The notes under the pieces were generated by a model. That model was not told where the DNA came from, ran no database searches, and was given only the letters and a program-made list of their open reading frames with translations. A stretch of DNA of 36,202 nucleotides. Source: an uncultured Eubacteriales bacterium. Lineage in GTDB: Bacteria > Bacillota > Clostridia > Oscillospirales > Butyricicoccaceae. The DNA lies in assembly GCA_949740695.1 (NCBI GenBank), contig CATJIY010000042.1, forward strand, positions 1 to 36,202, written 5' to 3'. This document shows, one piece after another, positions 7,907 to 16,589 of the stretch; the first letter of the stretch is position 1, and each line of letters starts with the position of its first letter. Made by a program: the position numbers and the translations under genes.

Positions 7907-9064
7907 ATGAAACATCCAAACAAAATGCTGGTCTTTTTGCTGGCGGCAGCGCTGCTTCTTAGCCTAGCCGCCTGCGGAGGCCAGCCCAACGCTAACCCGC
8001 AGGGACCCTCCAACGGGGAAGACGGAAATCAACAAACGGCAGAACGCACCGTCACCGACGACCAGGGAACCCAAGTCACCGTTCCTGGAGAGATCAATCG
8101 AGTGGTGATTATCTCCACCGTACCGCTGGCTTCGGTCTATACCATGATGACCGGGGAAGCGGATACCATTGTGGGACTAACCCCGGCCTCAAAAAACGCA
8201 GCGCAAAACTCTTTTCTCTCCAAGCTGGGGGATTTTTCTCAGGTAGAATCCTCTTTCGCCCAAGGGGAGACCGTAAATGTGGAGGAAGTCGCTGGACTAA
8301 AGCCCGACGTAGTGCTTTATAATACCGCCAATGCGGCAGATACCGAAGCCGCCGGCCAATTAACCGCTATGGGCATCCCATGCGTAGGTTTCAGCACTGG
8401 GGTTAGCAAAACCGGGAATACCATTGAAACCTTTACCCGCTGGGCTGAACTGATGGGGCAAATGCTAGGAAAAGAAAACCAAGCCCAAGCCCTGGCGGAT
8501 TATGGCCGCCAGACAATAGAAATGGTACAGGAAAAGGTGGCCGGGCTGACCCCTTCCCAACAGAAAACCGCCCTGATCCTGAATAACTACACCGGCACCA
8601 CCATTTTAGCAGCGGGCAATACTTTTGGGAGTTATTGGCTTACCACCTGCGGGGCGGGAAACGTAGCCGCCTCCATTGATAAACCCGCCGCTCCAGTAGA
8701 TCTGGAACAGATTTACGCCTGGAACCCCGACGTGCTGCTGCTAAACAGTTTTTCTGCTTATACCCCAGAAGATATTTTGAACAACACCGCCGGCGAGGGC
8801 CAGGATTGGAGCGGATTAAAAGCAGTTCAGAACAAACAGGTTTATAAGTTCCCCCTGGGAGTTTACTACTGGTTTGCCCCCTGCTCAGATTCTCCTTTGG
8901 CTTTGCAATGGGTTGCAAAGACCTTGTATCCCGAATTGTTTGCCGATTTGGATCTGGATCAGGAAATCCGGGACTATTATCAGAAATACTATGGTATTAC
9001 TTTGACCGACAACGACCTGAAAACACTGTACGCCCCTCCGGCGGAGTCGGCCATGGCCAGCTAA
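7907..9064 (+). CDS. ABC transporter substrate-binding lipoprotein, iron-siderophore/cobalamin/metal-chelate type (COG0614-like)
   Basis: Lipobox LSLAACGG, periplasmic-binding fold sequence (RTVTDDQGTQVTVPGEINRVVI), followed by FecCD-type permease and ATPase. Confidence 0.92.
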   Translation: MKHPNKMLVFLLAAALLLSLAACGGQPNANPQGPSNGEDGNQQTAERTVTDDQGTQVTVPGEINRVVIISTVPLASVYTMMTGEADTIVGLTPASKNAAQNSFLSKLGDFSQVESSFAQGETVNVEEVAGLKPDVVLYNTANAADTEAAGQLTAMGIPCVGFSTGVSKTGNTIETFTRWAELMGQMLGKENQAQALADYGRQTIEMVQEKVAGLTPSQQKTALILNNYTGTTILAAGNTFGSYWLTTCGAGNVAASIDKPAAPVDLEQIYAWNPDVLLLNSFSAYTPEDILNNTAGEGQDWSGLKAVQNKQVYKFPLGVYYWFAPCSDSPLALQWVAKTLYPELFADLDLDQEIRDYYQKYYGITLTDNDLKTLYAPPAESAMAS

Positions 9065-9071
9065 CCAGGCT

Positions 9072-10136
9072 ATGCTACAAATAAGAGAGCGCATCCACCA
9101 TTTGGGGCAGGGCGGCGTAAACCGCCCTGCCTTTGTTGGCAGCAAACTGCTGAAGGGACTGGCACTGGTTCTTTTGCCCCTGGCTGTGGGACTGATCTGC
9201 CTGTGTATCGGACGATATCCGGTAGCTCCAGGACAAGTTTTAAAGATTCTTTTCGCTCATTTCACTAGCGGCGAGGGCGGTGACTCGCTGGCAAACAGTA
9301 TGATCTGGAACATGCGCTTGCCCAGAATTCTGCTGGCCCTGGCGATAGGCGCCGGCCTCTCGGGGGCCGGCGTGGCTTTTCAAAGCCTGTTCCGCAATCC
9401 GCTAGCTACGCCGGATACCCTAGGCGTGGCTTCGGGAGCCAGTTTTGGCGCGGCGCTGGCCCTGCTGCTGGGCTGGAATATGGCAGGCGTGCAGGGTCTG
9501 GCCTTGGTTTGCGGTTTGGGCGCGGCGGCGCTAACCTTTTTCCTAAGCCGGGGAAAAAGCCGCTCCATGGCAGGGGTGGTGCTGGCAGGCGTAGCGCTGT
9601 CCTCCCTGTTTTCCGCCTTAGTATCTCTGGTAAAATATGTGGCCGATGTGGACTCTCAGCTGCCGGCCATTACTTATTGGCTTATGGGCAGTCTCAGCGG
9701 CGTAAGCTGGCGCCGGCTGTGGTTTGGTTTGCCTCTGCTAGCGGCGGGAGGACTGGTTTTGCATCTACTGCGGTGGAGACTCAACCTGCTTACACTCGCT
9801 GAAGACGAGGCTCGCGCCTGCGGATGCCGGCTAGGCCTGCTGCGCGGTGCAACGGCAATATGCGCCTCGGCCATCACCGCTTCGGCGGTATCGCTTTGCG
9901 GACAAGTGGGCTGGGTAGGCCTTTTGGCTCCCCATATCTGCCGAATGGCAGTGGGTTCGGACAACGCCCGGCTAATGCCGGCAGCGCTTTCAGGCGGCGC
10001 AATATTTTTAGTTATCGTCGATACCGCTGCCAGAAGCCTGACTGCCTCTGAACTGCCCATCTCCATCCTGACGGCAGTAATCGGCGCGCCTTGCCTGCTG
10101 GCCCTGCTGGCAAAGACTGGGGGGTGGAAACTTTGA
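9072..10136 (+). CDS. FecCD-family ABC transporter permease
   Basis: Hydrophobic 354 aa with GAGLSGAGVAFQSLFRNPLATPDTLGVASGASFGA and GWVGLLAPHICRM motifs characteristic of BtuC/FecCD. Confidence 0.95.
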   Translation: MLQIRERIHHLGQGGVNRPAFVGSKLLKGLALVLLPLAVGLICLCIGRYPVAPGQVLKILFAHFTSGEGGDSLANSMIWNMRLPRILLALAIGAGLSGAGVAFQSLFRNPLATPDTLGVASGASFGAALALLLGWNMAGVQGLALVCGLGAAALTFFLSRGKSRSMAGVVLAGVALSSLFSALVSLVKYVADVDSQLPAITYWLMGSLSGVSWRRLWFGLPLLAAGGLVLHLLRWRLNLLTLAEDEARACGCRLGLLRGATAICASAITASAVSLCGQVGWVGLLAPHICRMAVGSDNARLMPAALSGGAIFLVIVDTAARSLTASELPISILTAVIGAPCLLALLAKTGGWKL

Positions 10137-10936
10137 TTTTTTCCGTAGAGCAAGGCTCCTTTCGCTATCCCGGCAAAAAAGATTTATTGAAAGATCTTTG
10201 CTTTTCGGTAGAAAGCGGCCAAATATTGGCGATTCTAGGTCCAAACGGCGTGGGAAAAACCACTCTGCTCCGGTGTATGCTGGGATTATTGCCTTGGAAC
10301 AGCGGAAGAAGCCTCTTGAACGGCTTGGATATCCGCCGGCTGGAAGGGCGGAGCCTGTGGCAGCGAGCGGCTTATGTGCCCCAGTCGGGGGAGAGCGCCG
10401 CCGCACGCACCGTATTGGAGCTGGTCCTTTTGGGCCGAGCCAGCCGGCTGGGAGTCTTTTCTCAACCAGGAGAAACTGATTGGAACGCAGCCTGGCAGGC
10501 GCTGGAACAGCTGGGCTTGTCCCAACTGGCACGTCAGCCTCTGAACAAGCTTTCCGGCGGACAACGGCGAATGGCGGCCATTGCCCGTGCATTGGCAGGA
10601 GAGCCCGAGTTGCTGGTACTGGACGAACCAGAGGCCAATCTGGATTTGAAAAACCAGCTATTGGTGCTGGAAACCCTGAAAAAACTGGCAGATACAGGCA
10701 TGGGGATCGTGTTAAACACGCACGATCCTTCCCATGCCTTGGGATACGCACAAAAAGCCCTGCTGTTGGAACCTGGCGGCAGCTATACGGTAGGAAAAAC
10801 CGCTGAAATCATCACCAGCCAACGGCTGTCCGCAGCTTTTGAAGTGCGCTGCGCAATGGGATGGATGGACACCGTTTATGGGTCGGTGAATCAGATCGCG
10901 TTTTTTCAGAAGGACCCCATTGATTGCAAAGACTGA
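10133..10936 (+). CDS. ABC transporter ATP-binding protein
   Basis: Walker A GPNGVGKTT, LSGGQRRMAAIARAL signature, LLVLDEPEANLD. Probable TTG start at 10133 overlapping the permease stop. Confidence 0.93.
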   Translation: MIFSVEQGSFRYPGKKDLLKDLCFSVESGQILAILGPNGVGKTTLLRCMLGLLPWNSGRSLLNGLDIRRLEGRSLWQRAAYVPQSGESAAARTVLELVLLGRASRLGVFSQPGETDWNAAWQALEQLGLSQLARQPLNKLSGGQRRMAAIARALAGEPELLVLDEPEANLDLKNQLLVLETLKKLADTGMGIVLNTHDPSHALGYAQKALLLEPGGSYTVGKTAEIITSQRLSAAFEVRCAMGWMDTVYGSVNQIAFFQKDPIDCKD

Positions 10937-11000
10937 TTCCTATTCCCCATATATCCGATTTCGTTCCGGCTGTCCAGGGGAACAGAAAGGTAGGAAACTT

Positions 11001-12377
11001 ATGGACAATTTTACGCTGAAACTGCAAGCCAGCGATAAGCGCCCCCTCTATGAGCAGCTCTATCGCCACATCATTACCGAACTAGAAGCCGGACGCCTGC
11101 GTCCAGGAGAAAAACTTCCCTCCAAACGGGCGGTATGCGTCCATTTAAAGATCAGCCAAAGCACCGTAGAAACTGCTTATGGCATGCTATCCGCCGAGGG
11201 TTATATCTACGCCCGCCCAAAAAGCGGCTATTACGTCAGCAATATCCCCGTTCGCCCAGCTCGGTCTCATCCGCTTCCTCCTGCGCCAGCCAAATCGGAA
11301 ACCCCGCTTCCCCGTTTTGATTTTTCTACCGGCGCGGTAGACACCGGCGTTTTCCCCTACGCCTCATGGGCCAGACTCAGCAGGGAGGCCATCTCTAACC
11401 CTCAGTTGCTTCAGCGGGGAGAAGCCCAGGGAGACCTGGGCTTTCGTCAAGCGCTAGCCGCCTTTTTGCGGGAATACCGGGGCGTACGATGCCAGGCCGA
11501 TCAAATCGTCGTAGGAGCCGGCTTAGAGTACCTGTTGAACGTATTGGCTCAGGTTTTGCCTTGGGAAAGTGTTTACGCCTTGGAAGACCCAGGCTACCGG
11601 GCGGCATGGCAGGTGTTGCGGAGCCATGGGCGGCAGGTGCGAATGATCCCTCTGGATAACAGCGGCCTGCGAGCCGATAAGCTGCGGGAAAGTGGGGCCA
11701 ACGTTGCCTTTGTGACTCCCTCTCACCAGTTTCCCCTGGGTATAACCATGCCGGCGGGCCGCCGCGCCCAACTGCTGGCCTGGAGCGAAGAAGTGGAAAA
11801 CCGATTTTTGGTAGAGGATGACTACGACAGTGAATTTCGCTATGCCACCCGGCCCATTCCCGCCATGCAGGGATTGGACGGCGGGGATAAAGTCATCTAT
11901 ATCGGCACCTTTTCCCGATCCATCGCTCCCTCCATTCGCGCTGCCTACCTGGTGTTTCCCCGGCGTCTGCTGGCGGCCTATCAGGAACGAATGGGTTTTG
12001 CCGCCTCTACTCTGTCCCGGTTTGAGCAGCAAACCCTGCGGGCCTTTCTGGAGCGAGGGCTTTATAGCCGTCACCTGCGGCGGTCGGCCAATCTTTATCG
12101 GAAAAAACAGCAGCTTTTGCTGGAAGAACTTTCTCAGCTACCCGGCGCAGAAATCGCTGGCGCACAAGCGGGGCTACACTTTTTGCTCACGCTCCCAGGA
12201 AAAGACGAAGCTTGGCTAGTGGCCCGAGCGGCGGCGGCAGGCGCGCCGGTTCGGGGCCTCAGTGAATATTGCCGGGACTGCATTCCCCCAAAAAGCACGG
12301 TGGTTTTAGGTTTTGCCGGACTGAAGTTGGAGGAGATTCCTCAGGCCGCAGCTGCCTTGCGGGATGCGTTTTCCTAA
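11001..12377 (+). CDS. MocR-type PLP-dependent transcriptional regulator (GntR HTH + class I aminotransferase domain)
   Basis: N-terminal GntR wHTH (RPLYEQLYRHIITELEAGRLRPGEKLPSKRAVCVHLKISQSTVETAYGMLSAEGYIYARPKSGYYV) fused to aminotransferase fold; IGTFSRSIAPSIRAAYLVFP PLP-lysine-region context. ATG 11001 has an upstream RBS (gaaaggtagg). Confidence 0.94.
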   Translation: MDNFTLKLQASDKRPLYEQLYRHIITELEAGRLRPGEKLPSKRAVCVHLKISQSTVETAYGMLSAEGYIYARPKSGYYVSNIPVRPARSHPLPPAPAKSETPLPRFDFSTGAVDTGVFPYASWARLSREAISNPQLLQRGEAQGDLGFRQALAAFLREYRGVRCQADQIVVGAGLEYLLNVLAQVLPWESVYALEDPGYRAAWQVLRSHGRQVRMIPLDNSGLRADKLRESGANVAFVTPSHQFPLGITMPAGRRAQLLAWSEEVENRFLVEDDYDSEFRYATRPIPAMQGLDGGDKVIYIGTFSRSIAPSIRAAYLVFPRRLLAAYQERMGFAASTLSRFEQQTLRAFLERGLYSRHLRRSANLYRKKQQLLLEELSQLPGAEIAGAQAGLHFLLTLPGKDEAWLVARAAAAGAPVRGLSEYCRDCIPPKSTVVLGFAGLKLEEIPQAAAALRDAFS

Positions 12378-12399
12378 TGCCCTGCTCCCATAAAGAAAC

Positions 12400-12433
12400 A
12401 GCCGCGGCTGAATCTTCAGCGGCGGCCGCTCCT
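12400..12433. terminator. Candidate hairpin between convergent MocR and yabQ genes
   Basis: agccgcggctga / ttcagcggcggcc stem in the convergent intergenic region; weak T tract. Confidence 0.45.
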
Positions 12434-12455
12434 TCTTCCAACAAAGCTTTCCTCA

Positions 12456-12836
12456 TCAGTTCCCCCGAGGAAAGCTGAAAGCCCACAATACCCCTTCCCA
12501 TAAAGTTTTTAAAGCCTGTCCTAACAGGTCCAACAGCCATAAAAAGCCTTTCAGCACCCAGCGGGAAATGGTTTTCCGGTAAACCATCCATCCTGCCGCC
12601 AAGCCCAAAGGCAAGTAGAGCCGCAGCCGCCCATCGGTTCCCCGAAGTATCAACAACAAAAAACCCATCAGCCCGCAAAGACAAAACAACAAGTCCAGCG
12701 CCGCCGTCCCCCACCGGCGGAGCCGCAACTGTATACGTAACGCCCGCAGCATATCATACAACAGACCTAGCGTCACCCCTAACGCTGCCGCTCGAAGGGT
12801 ATAGATCATCTGCTGATCCAATCCAGTGACCAACAT
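12456..12836 (-). CDS. yabQ: Spore cortex biosynthesis protein YabQ
   Basis: 126-aa multi-TM protein (YTLRAAALGVTLGLLYDMLRALR) directly downstream of yabP; start adjoins the yabP stop. Confidence 0.88.
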   Translation of the reverse strand: MLVTGLDQQMIYTLRAAALGVTLGLLYDMLRALRIQLRLRRWGTAALDLLFCLCGLMGFLLLILRGTDGRLRLYLPLGLAAGWMVYRKTISRWVLKGFLWLLDLLGQALKTLWEGVLWAFSFPRGN

Positions 12837-13129
12837 TAGAACACCCTGGACCAGAAGGAGCCTTTTTTATCCCGCGCCCGGCTGTAAAACATTCCCTGTA
12901 CCTCCCCGGCTACCGTCAGCTCTCCCACATCCAAACTAAGTTTTTCCACATGAAGCTGCTCGCCTTGAACGGTTAACTGCCCCAAAGTGGTATCCATGAT
13001 AACTTCATTTTCATCAAAACTTAAAACTTCGCTGACCCCAGTGACGTTAAGCCGTCCCCGTTCCTCCAGCGTTAGGCTGTGAGGCAGTTCTCCTTGCATC
13101 CGATTTAATTCACTCATATTCATTTTCAA
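12836..13129 (-). CDS. yabP: Sporulation protein YabP
   Basis: 97 aa; PHSLTLEERGRLNVTGVSEVLSFDENEVIMDTTLGQLTVQGEQLHVEKLSLDVGELTVAGEV typical of YabP. Confidence 0.94.
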   Translation of the reverse strand: MKMNMSELNRMQGELPHSLTLEERGRLNVTGVSEVLSFDENEVIMDTTLGQLTVQGEQLHVEKLSLDVGELTVAGEVQGMFYSRARDKKGSFWSRVF

Positions 13130-13153
13130 AAAACCTCCTTGTTTCGACTGCTC

Positions 13154-13203
13154 AAAAAAGCCTCCTCATAGGACCCTTTTGTTAGGATTCTATGAGGAGG
13201 CTT
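13154..13203 (-). terminator. Intrinsic terminator between rqcP/yabO and yabP
   Basis: Minus strand aagcctcctcatag...ctatgaggaggctttttt: 14-bp perfect stem with a T tract. Confidence 0.88.
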
Positions 13204-13227
13204 GTTCGGTTATGCCAAAAAATCCAG

Positions 13228-13473
13228 TCAGTCGGTCAGCTCCTGATAGAGCAACCCGGCCTGCTCCTTGGTGGCGTACTCTGGAACTGCCAGTACTCGC
13301 ACTCGTAAAGTACGGTTTCCAAAGGCAATGCCAATTACATCCCCCACCTTTACCTGGTAAGAGGCTTTTGCCTCCCGTCCATTGACAGTGACCCGCTCGC
13401 CGTCACAGGCGTCATTAGCCACCGTCCGGCGCTTAATCAGCCGGGCGACCTTTAGATATTTATCCAAACGCAT
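13228..13473 (-). CDS. rqcP: S4-domain RNA-binding protein (RqcP/YabO-like)
   Basis: MRLDKYLKVARLIKRRTVANDACDGERVTVNGREAKASYQVKVGD is an S4 domain; placed between HU and yabP as in B. subtilis yabO. Confidence 0.9.
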   Translation of the reverse strand: MRLDKYLKVARLIKRRTVANDACDGERVTVNGREAKASYQVKVGDVIGIAFGNRTLRVRVLAVPEYATKEQAGLLYQELTD

Positions 13474-13516
13474 GGCGTGGTTCTCCTTTTGGTAAGCAGC
13501 CGGCAACTTCCGCCCT

Positions 13517-13792
13517 CTATTCAGCGACCTTATCTTTCAGCGCTTTGCCAGCCTTAAAAACAGGATATTTGGAAGCGGCGATTTCAATGGTTTCATTGGT
13601 TTGGGGATTGCGGCCGGTACGTGCCGCACGGTTTTTGACCTCGAAAGTTCCGAAGCCAATCAGCTGAACCTTGTCCCCCTGGGCCAACGCCTGCGTGATG
13701 GCGTCTACCATAGCGCCCAAAGCGCTCTCAGCGTCTTTCTTGGTCAGCTCGGCTTTTTCGGCAATGGCCGCAACCAGTTCGGTTTTGTTCAT
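13517..13792 (-). CDS. hup: HU-family DNA-binding protein
   Basis: 91 aa; [65 protein letters not shown] is HU. Confidence 0.97.
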   Translation of the reverse strand: MNKTELVAAIAEKAELTKKDAESALGAMVDAITQALAQGDKVQLIGFGTFEVKNRAARTGRNPQTNETIEIAASKYPVFKAGKALKDKVAE

Positions 13793-13988
13793 GTCATGTT
13801 CCTCCTGAAAATCTTTTGTTTCTTGTTTTCTTCTCTAGGCCTTGCTTGAAAAAGGAAAACTCTCCGAGTTTGGCGTAAATTACAACTGCAAGCGGCTCAT
13901 GAACCGCCTGCGCGGCTTTGCCGCCCGATGAAAGCCCATTTATGAGCAAATCCGCAATTTCTACCTTCCAAGCAGACCCCAATTTATC

Positions 13989-14801
13989 TCAAAACGGATC
14001 TTCCGCATGATGATACGGCTTTACTTCCTGCTTCGCCTGCTGCCAAAGAGCAGTCATTTCCTTCTGATTCAGCTGGGAAAGCTTGTCCCCTGCCGCCTGC
14101 TCCATCCAGGCAAACCTGCGCATAAACTTTTGCGCAGCTCGAAATAACGCTTCCTCTGGATCGATTTCTTTTTTGCGAGCCAGAGCAACCGAGGCAAAAA
14201 GCAAATCGCCTAACGTCTCCTCTATGTCGCCCGCCTCCGAAAGACTGGATTGCAACTCCCCTGCTTCCTTCAAAAGCTTGTCCATAACCGCCCGAGCTGA
14301 CTGCCAGTCAACGCCCCAGCGGGCTGCCCGGGACTGAATTTTTTCAGCGTAAGTCAAAGCAGGCAGACATTTTGCCACGTCGTTCATGGCGCTGACACCA
14401 GTTTCCTGTTGTTTTTCCTGGGCTTTCATCAGATCCCAGACCGCCAAAGTCTCCTCCGGCTTTGTAAGCTTTTCCCCGTCAGCAAAAATATGCGGATGAC
14501 GAAAAATCAACTTCTTACAAATGCCGGTGCACACATCCTCCATGGTAAAGGCTCCGGCTTCCTCAGCGATTCGGGTATGAAACACCACTTGAAGCAGCGC
14601 GTCTCCCAATTCTTCGCAGAGGTGACTGTTATCCCGCTGGTCAATGGCCTCGCAAACCTCATAAGCCTCTTCCAGAAAATTCTTCCGGATGGACTGGTGG
14701 GTCTGCGCCGCGTCCCAAGGACATCCCCCAGGCTGACGCAGTAACGCCATAATTTGACGCAGATCTTCGAACCCATAGGCGGTACTGTTTAAATCTATCA
14801 T
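13989..14801 (-). CDS. mazG: Nucleoside triphosphate pyrophosphohydrolase MazG
   Basis: LLRQPGGCPWDAAQTHQSIRKNFLEEAYEVCEAIDQ and EELGDALLQVVFHTRIAEE motifs. Confidence 0.96.
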   Translation of the reverse strand: MIDLNSTAYGFEDLRQIMALLRQPGGCPWDAAQTHQSIRKNFLEEAYEVCEAIDQRDNSHLCEELGDALLQVVFHTRIAEEAGAFTMEDVCTGICKKLIFRHPHIFADGEKLTKPEETLAVWDLMKAQEKQQETGVSAMNDVAKCLPALTYAEKIQSRAARWGVDWQSARAVMDKLLKEAGELQSSLSEAGDIEETLGDLLFASVALARKKEIDPEEALFRAAQKFMRRFAWMEQAAGDKLSQLNQKEMTALWQQAKQEVKPYHHAEDPF

Positions 14802-14827
14802 ATTTTTATCCCCTTGGCAATGCTAAA

Positions 14828-16417
14828 TTACTGAATTTTTAAGATTTTTACGAGTTTTTCCCCTCTGGGCAGCATCAGCAAGTCCTCTTTAGGCACCGCG
14901 CGGGTAGCCGCCAACATAAAAGCATATAAAACCGCCGCCAACCCTACCGTCAACCCTACAGCCGCCAGCCCATACATTCCACCGCCAGTCAACGCGGGAT
15001 AAAGCAGCCACACAAAAAGCCCCATAACCGCCGCCGAAACAAACGGCCGCAAAAAAGCCCGCCCCAAAGATACTGAAAGCTGGAGCCGCTTCATGTGCCA
15101 CAAATTGAGGCACAAAATCACCAGGTAACAAAGACAAGTGCCCACCGGCGCGCCGGCAATGCCGATCTCTGGAATCCCCACCAGCAGGTAATTGCAACCC
15201 ACCTTGACTGCCGCGCCCAAAACCATAGACCACACCGGCAACCCCACACGTCCCATGGCCTGGAGCACCGGATTGGTCACTGACACCATAGCCGCTAAAA
15301 ATACCGCCGGAGCCAGCAGGCGCAGCAAAGGCGCAGCCAGTTCACAGGCGTCCCCCTGACTTCCAAAAAGCACCCGCAGCACCGGCAGCGGGATGGCCGC
15401 CAAACCTACCGCACAGGGAAATGCTAACAAACCAGTGAGACGAAAGGCACTCTCAGCCAGACTCTGAGCCTTTTCCCGACGGCTAACCGCCAGCGCCCCA
15501 CTGATAGCGGGAATCAGGCTGACCCCAATAGACACCACCAGACTAAGCGGCAGGTTGAACAGTTTCACCGCAAAGCCATAGGCTCCATAAAGATACCCCG
15601 CTGCCGCGTCGGTCATATAACAACCTTCCTGAAGCCGCAGCTTGACCATAAAAGTATCCAGCAGACTGCTCAGACTAAATACCGAGGCCCCCACCGTAAT
15701 GGGAACCGCCAAGCGAAACAGCTCTTTTACCAGCTGGCCTGCCGGCCGGCATCCTCCGCCACGGATTTTATCTCCATTCCGATGTCGAAGAGCATAACCG
15801 ATTACATAAACGGCGCTGAACACCGTTCCCAGCGTAACGCCAGCCACCGCGCCGGCTACCACTACCTCCAGACTGTATCCCCGGTTCATCAGATACCAGG
15901 CCAGACCCAGGCCGAATATCAATTTGCCTAACGCCTCCACAATCTGAGAGACCGCAGTGGGAATCATGTCGGAAAACCCCTGATAATATCCCCTCACCGC
16001 CGATACCACGCAGGTGAAAAAAATCGCAGGCGCGATAGCGATCAACGCATACCGGCAGCTGCTTCCAATCAGCCGGCAAACCGGCTCGGCCAGCAGGCCC
16101 AGTCCCAAAGATAGCGCCGCCCCCAGCAGCACAAAGGAAACGCCAGTAACCCTGGCAATCCGCCGGACCTCGTCCATCCGGCCCTTGGCCCGCGCCTCAG
16201 ACACCAGCTTGGAAACCGCCACCGGCAGCCCCGCCGAAGAAATCACATACAGCGCGGTATACACATAGTATGCGCTAATAAAGATGTCATTTCCATCTGC
16301 GCCATAAAGATTCGCCAGCGGAATGGAAAAAAACGCGCCGATTACCTTGACCAATACGCCCGATCCCATAAGTACCAGCGTTCCGCTAAAAAAACTGCTC
16401 TTGTTTTGTCTGCTCAA
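14828..16417 (-). CDS. SpoVB-like polysaccharide biosynthesis / MATE-MurJ-type flippase
   Basis: 529-aa polytopic protein (GTLVLMGSGVLVKVIGAFFSIPLANLYGADGNDIF) adjoining mazG, as for B. subtilis yabM/spoVB paralogs. Confidence 0.9.
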   Translation of the reverse strand: MSRQNKSSFFSGTLVLMGSGVLVKVIGAFFSIPLANLYGADGNDIFISAYYVYTALYVISSAGLPVAVSKLVSEARAKGRMDEVRRIARVTGVSFVLLGAALSLGLGLLAEPVCRLIGSSCRYALIAIAPAIFFTCVVSAVRGYYQGFSDMIPTAVSQIVEALGKLIFGLGLAWYLMNRGYSLEVVVAGAVAGVTLGTVFSAVYVIGYALRHRNGDKIRGGGCRPAGQLVKELFRLAVPITVGASVFSLSSLLDTFMVKLRLQEGCYMTDAAAGYLYGAYGFAVKLFNLPLSLVVSIGVSLIPAISGALAVSRREKAQSLAESAFRLTGLLAFPCAVGLAAIPLPVLRVLFGSQGDACELAAPLLRLLAPAVFLAAMVSVTNPVLQAMGRVGLPVWSMVLGAAVKVGCNYLLVGIPEIGIAGAPVGTCLCYLVILCLNLWHMKRLQLSVSLGRAFLRPFVSAAVMGLFVWLLYPALTGGGMYGLAAVGLTVGLAAVLYAFMLAATRAVPKEDLLMLPRGEKLVKILKIQ

Positions 16418-16589
16418 ACTGGCGCCCCCCTTTTCAAGTGCCGCATCAGCAGCAGGGGCGCGCCGCGCCTTTCCTACCGATTCCGATGCTGCGGAAGGAC
16501 TGACGAAATCAATCGGCAGATTGGCAAACAGAACTTTTGATCCGCAAAACAGAGGCGGCGGGCCTATTTCATCAGTGCTTCTCTACACT

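Noticed and set aside
9351-9373. GC-rich hairpin cgccggcc...ggccggcg inside the permease gene
   Set aside because: Within conserved FecCD coding motif (GAGLSGAG); explained by codon composition.
10008-10751. 247-aa minus-strand ORF antisense to permease/ATPase
   Set aside because: Overlaps well-supported ABC genes; composition Pro/Arg/Ser-rich as expected of antisense frames.
13794-13982. 62-aa minus-strand ORF between HU and mazG
   Set aside because: No recognisable domain; likely intergenic, though a small gene cannot be excluded.
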